Position numbers and translations under genes: made by a program
Assembly (NCBI GenBank): GCA_021791655.1
Contig: JAJYWD010000008.1
Coordinates: 1 to 34,488, forward strand
Direction of reading: 5' to 3'
Length of the DNA: 34,488 nt
Source of the DNA: Nanobdellota archaeon
Lineage (GTDB): Archaea; Nanobdellota; Nanobdellia; Parvarchaeales; Parvarchaeaceae
Shown: positions 26,931-34,488 of the stretch, piece by piece
Layout of the letters: the number at the start of each line of letters is the position of its first letter
How positions within the stretch are numbered: position 1 is the first letter of the stretch
The notes under the pieces: model-generated
The model's input: the letters and a program-made list of their open reading frames with translations, nothing else
Told to the model about the DNA's origin: nothing
Database searches by the model: none

Positions 26931-28841
26931 CTACGTCTTTCCGTTTCCAACAGTGCGTCTTCTAGCCATACCGAAGGGTTTGAAAATCTTGCCGTTACCA
27001 GTAAAAAACTTTGAAAAAAATTCTACATATACCAAACGCGCACCTTGTATACCTGCTTCAAACAGTGCTATGAGTATGTTAAATAACTGGCCCAGGATTA
27101 ATATAGCGCTCCCAGCCACCGCTAAAAGCACCTGGGATTTAAAGTCTGACAGGAACACGATATCTATAACCTGCGCGAGTATTACAGATGTAAGGAGTAT
27201 CCCAACCAGTCGAATATATGATAGTATGTGACTTATAATGGATGGAATTTCTATCACGGATTCGAAGCCTTCCCCGAGAATAACGACCGTAACTCCTATG
27301 AACATAAGTGCATAAGACACAAGAGCGTTTACATCTAGCGGACTTGATTTACTTAGAAGATTCAAACCGAATATAGTTACACCAAGAGAAGTAGCCAGCC
27401 AACCCAATCGACCAGCCGCTCTTTTCTTATCGTCAAGGGCCAATCTATTAATTGCACCCAATAAAAATCCGAAACACACCATGAAGACACCTATCCAGCC
27501 AGCCACCAAAATTAAGGTTCCAACTCCGTTCTCTACGTTGAATAATGTGGGAAACGGTAGCTTAAAGCCGAAAAATTCGTTGAACAACAACCCGAAGCCT
27601 ATCGCTATCGCAGACCCCACAACTACGGATTTGGAAAGTATCAGCAAACCATTATTACTTACAATGGAATGTATGAAGCGAGAAAGCCAGCGCGGGAAGT
27701 GACTGTGCTTCGGGGGATGCTTTATTCTGTTTATGACCCACGCGAACACTAACAGCATGAACAGTCCGTAACCCGCATCACCCACCATCAACCCAAAAAA
27801 TATCGGAAAGACTATCCCAAGTATTATAGTTGGATCTATCTCGTTACTTTTAGGTATAGAGTAAAATCTTACAAATGACTCGAAAATCTGGAAACTCCTA
27901 GGATTACTAAGCTTAGTTGGTGGCAGCTCATCAGTGTCTATCTTTTCCATCACGAGTTTTTTATCAGTTACATCCGAAAGAAGCGTGAAGGTCTTATCGA
28001 AATTTTTATCTTCAATCCAACCCTCAATTACGACAACCGAGGAGGTGCTTCCAAATTTATTGGCGGCTTCTATTTTTTCGTTCTCTATCTCTAGTTCTTC
28101 ACGTATGGCGCTAACTATTCCTAAGAATCTTTTAGAAAACGCCCCAAGTTTTCTTTCTATCACTGCATTCCTTGCTTTTAGATTGGCAATATCACGCATA
28201 AGTGACTTCCTGAGCTCATGCGGGCGCCCGCTCATTCTGGGGATCGCTTCTATCTTTAGATTTGATTGCCTACATTCTCTCGCAAATTCTTCCCTGCCCG
28301 TCTTCCTCATCGTAACGATTAAAGCTCCGTCGAGTGGAATAACTTTGTATCTGTCCAAATCATCAAAATGCTTTACCCTCTCTTTTTCTGGAGTGTACAC
28401 TAAGAAGGATGACAGCGGTTTTGAACTTAACACGGCCAAATCAAACTTAAATTGCTTAAGTTTCAAAACCAACGCAAGTTTATCGCCTTCTATCTTTATC
28501 ATAGCTCTGTTGGAATCACGTTGCTTTATGAGCTCGGCAAGCTCCCTATCGGCCTTGAATCTCGAGGCAGAATCTAGGACCGCTTTTAGATTCCTAAAGT
28601 GAACGCGTCTTTCCCCGCGCCCCCCAACTAATGCGTTCTCTATAGACCTAAAGCGCTGAAGTTCGTGTACTACTATGTCGTAATTTCCGGCTTCGAAATT
28701 TGAAAGCTGGTTTTTTTCTTCGTTCATTAAGGGTTCTATGTGCAGAACCAGCGAATCGTTGAGTGCATTTAGGCAGTCTTCGTACCTGTCCTTCGTTACG
28801 ACAATCCGAATCTTTATCAGCTTAGCTGGTTTTAGCATCAC
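26931..28841 (-). CDS. atpI: A/V-type ATP synthase subunit I (a subunit)
   Basis: 636 aa; N-terminal coiled cytosolic domain; MVGDAGYGLFMLL; C-terminal TM domain with SYIRLVGI and FEAGIQGARLVYVEFFSKFF. GTG 28841 or ATG 28838 start. Confidence 0.95.
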   Translation of the reverse strand: MMLKPAKLIKIRIVVTKDRYEDCLNALNDSLVLHIEPLMNEEKNQLSNFEAGNYDIVVHELQRFRSIENALVGGRGERRVHFRNLKAVLDSASRFKADRELAELIKQRDSNRAMIKIEGDKLALVLKLKQFKFDLAVLSSKPLSSFLVYTPEKERVKHFDDLDRYKVIPLDGALIVTMRKTGREEFARECRQSNLKIEAIPRMSGRPHELRKSLMRDIANLKARNAVIERKLGAFSKRFLGIVSAIREELEIENEKIEAANKFGSTSSVVVIEGWIEDKNFDKTFTLLSDVTDKKLVMEKIDTDELPPTKLSNPRSFQIFESFVRFYSIPKSNEIDPTIILGIVFPIFFGLMVGDAGYGLFMLLVFAWVINRIKHPPKHSHFPRWLSRFIHSIVSNNGLLILSKSVVVGSAIAIGFGLLFNEFFGFKLPFPTLFNVENGVGTLILVAGWIGVFMVCFGFLLGAINRLALDDKKRAAGRLGWLATSLGVTIFGLNLLSKSSPLDVNALVSYALMFIGVTVVILGEGFESVIEIPSIISHILSYIRLVGILLTSVILAQVIDIVFLSDFKSQVLLAVAGSAILILGQLFNILIALFEAGIQGARLVYVEFFSKFFTGNGKIFKPFGMARRRTVGNGKT

Positions 28842-29158
28842 AGATCAAATTCCTCTTCAAAAGCTTCGGTTATTACGCCCACGAATGCTTTCTCGTCTAT
28901 AGTCTTCAGACTCTTTATTTTGTTATTGGCAGCTTCTATAATTTTCCTCTTTTCGAGCGCCGCTTGACTTCGTGTGGTGGCCATGGAGGTTGAATACAGC
29001 ATCTCAACACTCGACTTCGCTTCTCTCTTTATCCTTTCTGCTTCTATTTGTGCATCCTCTACTAATCTTTTTGCCTTAGTCTCCGCACCTTTCACGCTCC
29101 TAGCAGCCTCTTCCTCCGCCAACTTTATCCTCGAGAGAGTAAGAAGCTCCTTATCCAT
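28838..29158 (-). CDS. A/V-type ATP synthase subunit H (peripheral stalk)
   Basis: 106-aa Ala/Glu/Lys-rich coiled coil (EEEAARSVKGAETKAKRLVEDAQIEAERIKREA) between subunits D and I. Confidence 0.8.
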   Translation of the reverse strand: MDKELLTLSRIKLAEEEAARSVKGAETKAKRLVEDAQIEAERIKREAKSSVEMLYSTSMATTRSQAALEKRKIIEAANNKIKSLKTIDEKAFVGVITEAFEEEFDL

Positions 29159-29258
29159 ACTGCCTCAAAAATAACAGAATAATCAGCACAAACGACGCTG
29201 TTATGTTCACAGTTAGAGTAATCCGTCTTATCAGTGCAAACTTCTTTACTTTATCCAT
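29151..29258 (-). CDS. 35-aa single-TM small protein in ATPase operon (not in ORF track)
   Basis: ATG..TAA encodes [35 protein letters not shown]; overlaps the stop of subunit D and the start of subunit H by 8 nt each (ATGGATAA at both junctions). Confidence 0.6.
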   Translation of the reverse strand: MDKVKKFALIRRITLTVNITASFVLIILLFLRQYG

Positions 29259-29883
29259 TTAGTTTCCTCTTTATGAATTTAAGAGCTACAATCTGGTCCT
29301 TTTCATAATCATCAAGCCTCTGCTTTATGTAGGAAACTTTTGCTGCCAGTTTTGGTATGATACTGTACTGCAATGCGTTTGTCCTTCGATTTATCTTTTG
29401 TATCTCCCGCAGCAACGTGCGCAAATCCTCCTCTTTTTGCGAAACGCTTATTATTATGTCTAACAGACTTCTGTAAGCGATTCTAGCGTCGCCGATGGGT
29501 ATCGGTACCGATAAAATATTCTCTACGCCGAGATCAGCGCGCTTGTTAAGCCTGACATCGGGCAGGCGTATGCCCATAACATCCGATGCTGATAAATCAA
29601 CCTCCATCTTTGCGCTTTCTTCAGCCACCATTTCCATATTAAGTCTGCCGCTTATAGTTTCAGCTACTTTTGTGCTTTCAACGGCTTTTTGCAGTGCAAT
29701 TCTCATATCTTTTCTGATAGCGGTTATCTCTTTTGCGATTTCGAAGAAAGATTTTACAAGACGACCCCTCTTCAATTTTAGCAGTTCAAGCCCACGGTTT
29801 GCGGCTTTCATCCTGATCTTAGTCTTTATCAGCTCTAATCTAGTTGTCTTAAGGCTAGCCGTGTTATTTTTCCCATTGGCCAT
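29251..29883 (-). CDS. atpD: A/V-type ATP synthase subunit D
   Basis: [37 protein letters not shown]-terminal [14 protein letters not shown]. Confidence 0.96.
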   Translation of the reverse strand: MANGKNNTASLKTTRLELIKTKIRMKAANRGLELLKLKRGRLVKSFFEIAKEITAIRKDMRIALQKAVESTKVAETISGRLNMEMVAEESAKMEVDLSASDVMGIRLPDVRLNKRADLGVENILSVPIPIGDARIAYRSLLDIIISVSQKEEDLRTLLREIQKINRRTNALQYSIIPKLAAKVSYIKQRLDDYEKDQIVALKFIKRKLNG

Positions 29884-31243
29884 ATTTTCGTATCTCCGAG
29901 TCCTTTAGTCTCTTCATTTCATTCTTGTCCAGTAAACTTAACAGTCTCCAACCGATGTCAAGGGTTTTTGAGATGTCTCTGTTCTCTTCATAATCCTGAG
30001 TTATGAACTCCTCTTCAAACTTATTCGAGAACTCAACAAATTTCTTATCACTCTCAGTAAGTGCTCCCTCCCCAACAACCTGCGCGAGATTGTGGAGGTC
30101 CTTGCCTCGTGCATACGATGCGAAAAGCTGATTGGATAGGTCCCTGTGATCGTCCCTGGTCTTGCCTTCGCCTATGGCCTGATTCATAAGCCGCGATAGC
30201 GAGGACAGTACGTCCACGTTTGGGTATATGCCTTTTTTATCCAACTCACGACTCATGACTATCTGACCTTCCGTTATGTATCCAGTAAGGTCCGGTATTG
30301 GATGAGTTATGTCATCTCCCGGCATTGTAACTATCGGGAACTGTGTTATCGAACCTTTCTTATCTTTGATCTTACCAGCGCGCTCGAATATACTAGCAAG
30401 ATCTGTGTACATATACCCTGGATAGCCCCGTCTGCTCGGCACTTCATCCCTCGCCGCGGAGATCTCTCTCAATGCTTCAGCATAATTTGTCATGTCAGAA
30501 AGGATAACCAATACGTGCATATCCATTTCGTAAGCCAAATATTCTGCCGCAGTCAGTGTCATTCTCGGCAATAGTAATCTTTCGACGGAGGGGCTTGACG
30601 CCAAATTTAAGAATGCCACGGTTCTTCCCAAAGAACCTGACTTCCCAAACTCTTTTCTGAAGAAATTGGCCTCCTCGCTTGTCAGTCCTATACCGCCGAA
30701 AACTACGGCGAACTTTTCACCCTTTCCTAGTGTCCTCGCCTGTCTGACTATCTGTGCCGTCAAATCATTGTGTCGTAAGCCAGAGGCCGAAAATATTGGC
30801 AGTTTTTGTCCTCGCGCCAGCGTGTTCATGCCATCTATTGCAGATACGCCGGTTTGTATGAACTCTGAGGGCTCATCCCTAGAATAAGGATTTATCGGCA
30901 TCCCATTTACATCCATTAAATTACCGCCGTAAATGCTTGGTCCCCCATCAATCACATTTCCATTTCCGTCAAAGATTCTACCTAGAATATCGGAAGACAT
31001 CGGGATCTTCGCCGTATCTCCCGTAAGTCTCACTTTAGTTGATTTTGTGTCCATGCCAGAAGTACCACCAAATGACTGGATTACGGTAAACTTTTCTCCG
31101 GCATCGAGCACCTGTCCTTTAACAACACTCCCATCGGCCAATTGTACCTCGGCAATCTCATTGTAAGCCGCCCCAGCCACATTTTCCAGAAATAAAAGGA
31201 CATTTGTGACCGTTCTTACAGTTCTATAGTATACATCACTCAT
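29864..31243 (-). CDS. atpB: A/V-type ATP synthase subunit B
   Basis: YRTVRTV.. ; [60 protein letters not shown]. Start trimmed from the ORF-track start 31270 to Met 31243. Confidence 0.97.
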   Translation of the reverse strand: MSDVYYRTVRTVTNVLLFLENVAGAAYNEIAEVQLADGSVVKGQVLDAGEKFTVIQSFGGTSGMDTKSTKVRLTGDTAKIPMSSDILGRIFDGNGNVIDGGPSIYGGNLMDVNGMPINPYSRDEPSEFIQTGVSAIDGMNTLARGQKLPIFSASGLRHNDLTAQIVRQARTLGKGEKFAVVFGGIGLTSEEANFFRKEFGKSGSLGRTVAFLNLASSPSVERLLLPRMTLTAAEYLAYEMDMHVLVILSDMTNYAEALREISAARDEVPSRRGYPGYMYTDLASIFERAGKIKDKKGSITQFPIVTMPGDDITHPIPDLTGYITEGQIVMSRELDKKGIYPNVDVLSSLSRLMNQAIGEGKTRDDHRDLSNQLFASYARGKDLHNLAQVVGEGALTESDKKFVEFSNKFEEEFITQDYEENRDISKTLDIGWRLLSLLDKNEMKRLKDSEIRKYGQWEK

Positions 31244-31247
31244 ATCA

Positions 31248-33008
31248 TCACTTTCGTGTAAGCACTTCACCTAGCGCTTTTTCATACTGCCTTATATAGG
31301 TTTCCATTTCATCATCCTTTACGAATTTCATCTTGGCTAACATCTCTTTTGCTTTTATACCCTGAAAATTGGAAACAGGGGCGCCCCCATCGACAGCTTC
31401 CTTTTCGACAAGGAAGAGACGCCCAATAGCATTAAGCATAAGATACTGCTTTTTCATCGAAGAAAACGTATCCACATCATCGTACGCGTTTTGTTGGAGG
31501 AAATCTTCGCGTATAACTTTAGCAACATCTATTACAAGCTTATCGCTCTCAGCCAATGCATCGTAACCTACCAATTGAACTATCTCATTTATTTCGGCTT
31601 CTTTCGCCAGAATGCTAGATATCTCTTTTTTCAGTGCTGCCCAGTCCTCACCAAATTCTTTTGCGTACCATGCCTGCAAGTATTTTTCGTACTGCGAGTA
31701 GCTGTTCAACCAGTTTATGGCAGGGAAGTGCCTAGCATTGGCCAAGCTAGAATCGAGCGCCCAAAACACCCTAACAGTCCTAAGAGTCGCTTGAGAAACC
31801 GGTTCTGAAATATCCCCTCCGGGAGGAGAAACTGCGCCAACTATGGTTATGGAACCGGTTTTACCACCCAACGTTTTAACCCGACCCGCTCTTTCATAGA
31901 ATTCTGCTATCCGGGTGCTCAAGTAAGCAGGAAATCCTTCTTCCCCGGGCATTTCTTCCAATCTCCCCGATATTTCCCTAAGTGCCTCGGCCCATCTAGA
32001 CGTACTATCTGCCATTACGGCGACGTCATATCCCATATCCCTGTAATACTCTGCGATAGATACACCGGTGTAGATGCTTGCTTCTCTGGCGGCAACCGGC
32101 ATATCAGATGTGTTAGCTATAAGTATTGTTCTTTCCATAAGTGACCTACCGCTCTTGGGATCTTTGATAGTTGGAAAAGTAGTCAGTATCTCTGTCATTT
32201 CATTGCCTCGTTCCCCACAGCCTATGTAGACTATTATGTCTGCGTCTGACCATTTTGCTAACTGGTGCGCTATTATTGTTTTGCCACTTCCGAATGGCCC
32301 GGGCATGGACGCCGTGCCACCCTTCGCTACCGGAAATAGGCTATCTATTACCCTTTGACCGGTTATCAGAGGCATCTCTGCGGGTTCCTTTTCTCTGACG
32401 GGTCTCGGTTTCCTAACCGGCCAATTCTGGAATAGGGTAAGGGGGACTTTTACGGTAGAGCCCTCTTCCTGTATAAATGCAAACTTTTCATCCAACGAAA
32501 ACTCGCCTTCCTTAAGTTCGGATAGCACGCCGTTCAAACCGATCGGCACCATAACTTCGTGGCTTATCAGTTCTGTTTCTCTTATTTCTCCGAGTATGTC
32601 TCCAGCAGATACTGTCTCTCCATTTTTAGCCTTAGGAATGAATTTCCATTTTCGCCGCATATCGAGAGCGTTTACGTAAACCCCTTTCTTTATAAAATCG
32701 CCGGCGACTTTTTGTATCTGGTCAAGGGGCCTCTGTATCCCGTCAAAAGTGGAGCCGATCAAACCCGGGCCCAATTTAACTGAAAGGGGAGCATGTGTGT
32801 TCTCAACCATTTCGCCCACTCTAAGACCCGTCGTATCCTCGTATACCTGAATCGTTAATTTATCGCCGGTTATCTTAATTATTTCTCCGATCAACGCGTC
32901 CTTGCCCACTCTAACTATGTCATTCATTTTTGGACTGTCTACGTTATCCGCTTCTATAACAGAACCCGCTATACGGATTATCCGTCCCTTAACTATTTCG
33001 TCGCCCAT
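31248..33008 (-). CDS. atpA: A/V-type ATP synthase subunit A (catalytic)
   Basis: P-loop [59 protein letters not shown]; no intein seen. Confidence 0.98.
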   Translation of the reverse strand: MGDEIVKGRIIRIAGSVIEADNVDSPKMNDIVRVGKDALIGEIIKITGDKLTIQVYEDTTGLRVGEMVENTHAPLSVKLGPGLIGSTFDGIQRPLDQIQKVAGDFIKKGVYVNALDMRRKWKFIPKAKNGETVSAGDILGEIRETELISHEVMVPIGLNGVLSELKEGEFSLDEKFAFIQEEGSTVKVPLTLFQNWPVRKPRPVREKEPAEMPLITGQRVIDSLFPVAKGGTASMPGPFGSGKTIIAHQLAKWSDADIIVYIGCGERGNEMTEILTTFPTIKDPKSGRSLMERTILIANTSDMPVAAREASIYTGVSIAEYYRDMGYDVAVMADSTSRWAEALREISGRLEEMPGEEGFPAYLSTRIAEFYERAGRVKTLGGKTGSITIVGAVSPPGGDISEPVSQATLRTVRVFWALDSSLANARHFPAINWLNSYSQYEKYLQAWYAKEFGEDWAALKKEISSILAKEAEINEIVQLVGYDALAESDKLVIDVAKVIREDFLQQNAYDDVDTFSSMKKQYLMLNAIGRLFLVEKEAVDGGAPVSNFQGIKAKEMLAKMKFVKDDEMETYIRQYEKALGEVLTRK

Positions 33009-33316
33009 ATCTCAACACCCAAAATCCTCTTAACAAGTACTTCCAATGGTTCATAATTCTCATGCGCAATCAAGGATGGAATGAATATTACTATAGGCTT
33101 TAAAGAGCTCTCCGCGAGGTAGAGGGTTTTTCCATCAAACACATCTTTAGCATCTTCTGATAGTAACATCAGATCATATGATTTTGATATCATAAGTTTA
33201 ATGAATATCTCCTTTACATCTTTGTCGCTTGCTATAAACACATTCCTTATACCTAGAAGCTTGAAGCCCAATACCAATTCCCTTTCGCCTATAACTGCAA
33301 TCCTGTCCGTTTTCAT
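32993..33316 (-). CDS. atpF: A/V-type ATP synthase subunit F
   Basis: 107 aa; IAVIGERELVLGFKLLGI at the N-terminus; syntenic position between C and A. Confidence 0.92.
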   Translation of the reverse strand: MKTDRIAVIGERELVLGFKLLGIRNVFIASDKDVKEIFIKLMISKSYDLMLLSEDAKDVFDGKTLYLAESSLKPIVIFIPSLIAHENYEPLEVLVKRILGVEIWATK

Positions 33317-33318
33317 GT

Positions 33319-34368
33319 TTACTGCATGTACTCTGACATTCTCATAAGATTAATCTTTTCCGCGGTTATATCGTAATTTCTCTTGAACCATAGCAATCTT
33401 ATCTCCTGTCGTTCCGCCTCAGACCGCAGTATGAAGTAAAGTATGTAACTGAGGGAAGCAGCGGAACGCCTAAATAGGGGCGCATACTTTTTGTATAGCT
33501 CGCGGTATATCGCCATCTCTATGTAACTTATGAATCCCTCCTTTTCATACAACTTAATTGCATCGTCTATTTCATAAGGTATTTTCGTTCTTATTTCACT
33601 GGATCCGGATGCTATAGAAGCCAGCGTTCCTTCTTTTATAAGGCCGCCATTTATGCGCTCGATAGCCTCGTTATTTCTTTCGCTTCTTACGGCTATTGCA
33701 TTGATTATATTGCGCAGGTCTATGAGCTCTCTCAGGAACTCTATTACCGGTCCCTCATCCCCATTGTAAAACCTAAATTTGTACAGAAGATTCTCGTAAT
33801 ACGCCTGTTCCAGCCGAAACATCGATTTGTCGACATCTGATGTTGATTTTATGGAGTTCACCGCTTCTAGAAGTTTGGTCCCATACCAGTACTTAACCGC
33901 TAACTCCACAACTTCCTCCACAGTTTTCTGGTTTATCAGATTTGAATAATCCTCCTTACTGATTGCCCCACCCAGCATCCCCAAGGGTAGACTCCTGTCT
34001 ACAAGCAGAAACACATCTGTGCTGGATATATCATAATTCAGAATTTTTGAATACAGAATCAGTTTTATGTTGTCTATGTCCCATTTCTGTGCGTAAGCGA
34101 ACAGTAACTCCCGGGCCGGACCAGAAGCGTAGCGTATTACCTTTCCAACCATTTTCATCATGTGCGCATTAAGCACTATTTCCACGAGATCCGGCATCTT
34201 GTAAGCACTGGAAAACGCGTCTATCTCCTCCCTATAACTTGTGTTACTGAGCATATGCAAAAAATCCTCCTTGCTTTTACCTTCTAGCTGGTAGAGGGTA
34301 TCGCGTGTGAGGAAATCCTGGGATAATGCTTTTAATCTCCCGTAAAGGCCAGTATAAGTCGCATCCAT
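33319..34368 (-). CDS. atpC: A/V-type ATP synthase subunit C
   Basis: 349 aa; NIINAIAVRS motif (DLRNIINAI); position between E and F. Confidence 0.93.
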   Translation of the reverse strand: MDATYTGLYGRLKALSQDFLTRDTLYQLEGKSKEDFLHMLSNTSYREEIDAFSSAYKMPDLVEIVLNAHMMKMVGKVIRYASGPARELLFAYAQKWDIDNIKLILYSKILNYDISSTDVFLLVDRSLPLGMLGGAISKEDYSNLINQKTVEEVVELAVKYWYGTKLLEAVNSIKSTSDVDKSMFRLEQAYYENLLYKFRFYNGDEGPVIEFLRELIDLRNIINAIAVRSERNNEAIERINGGLIKEGTLASIASGSSEIRTKIPYEIDDAIKLYEKEGFISYIEMAIYRELYKKYAPLFRRSAASLSYILYFILRSEAERQEIRLLWFKRNYDITAEKINLMRMSEYMQ

Positions 34369-34369
34369 C

Positions 34370-34488
34370 TCAATCCTCCATTCTGGATACCAGTTTCTCG
34401 GCTACCCTGTCTTTCACTTTATTCAGTAGACTCTCCAGAGAGAAGTCTATTTCCCTGAAACCATCCGCTGATACGACTTTTATACCGC
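34370..34488 (-). CDS. atpE: A/V-type ATP synthase subunit E, C-terminal fragment (truncated by window edge)
   Basis: Reverse complement reads ..GIKVVSADGFREIDFSLESLLNKVKDRVAEKLVSRMED*; typical subunit E C-terminus, stop just before subunit C ATG. Confidence 0.85.
   Translation of the reverse strand, partial: GIKVVSADGFREIDFSLESLLNKVKDRVAEKLVSRMED

Noticed and set aside
27934-28602. 222-aa ORF on the plus strand
   Set aside because: Antisense to ATPase subunit I; low-complexity Ser/Leu-rich shadow translation, no domain.
31248-33008. Possible intein in ATPase subunit A
   Set aside because: Subunit A is 586 aa with the P-loop region GPFGSGKT uninterrupted, the expected length without an intein.
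1-34488. CRISPR arrays, rRNA, tRNA genes, IS elements
   Set aside because: By eye I found no regularly spaced repeats, no convincing tRNA T-loop/acceptor pairing outside coding regions, no rRNA-like stretches and no transposase or integrase ORF. tRNAscan-SE/Infernal would be the decisive check.
1-34488. A defence system or other novel multi-gene system
   Set aside because: No helicase, nuclease, NTPase-effector, retron or TA cassette grouping beyond one solitary DUF4258-like protein; the conserved blocks are all standard metabolism, transport and ATP synthesis.

Overview
This 34.5 kb window looks archaeal: it carries an A/V-type ATP synthase operon and short, ATGA-coupled genes, and I found no rRNA, tRNA, CRISPR array or intact transposase. 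Most of it is well-explained metabolism and transport. From left to right: (1) a left flank (~1-5.4 kb) with an RBBP9/YdeN-like hydrolase, several orphan and membrane proteins, a probable degraded gene and a LUD-domain (lactate-utilization-type) gene broken by three single-base losses; (2) a minus-strand operon for methylmalonyl-CoA mutase (large subunit, B12-binding subunit, MeaB GTPase) ending in a gamma-carbonic-anhydrase-family protein; (3) a plus-strand beta-oxidation cluster (thiolase, 3-hydroxyacyl-CoA dehydrogenase, acyl-CoA dehydrogenase, CoxG/SRPBCC protein, enoyl-CoA hydratase); (4) a complete 2-oxoacid dehydrogenase complex operon (E1a, E1b, E2, E3) convergent with a lipoate-protein ligase-like gene; (5) a minus-strand efflux/resistance-like block (PadR regulator, DrrA/DrrB-like ABC exporter, DHA2 MFS, SAM methyltransferase, second MFS); (6) a solitary DUF4258/BrnT-like small protein; (7) a minus-strand A-type ATPase operon, E(partial)-C-F-A-B-D-X-H-I, in which X is a 35-aa single-TM ORF missing from the supplied ORF track. 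The observations I rate highest are the ATPase-embedded micro-ORF, the LUD gene with three same-type frameshifts, the branched-chain-acid-to-succinyl-CoA catabolic island, and the sequon-dense membrane protein. I saw no clearly undescribed multi-gene system, and say so rather than force one.
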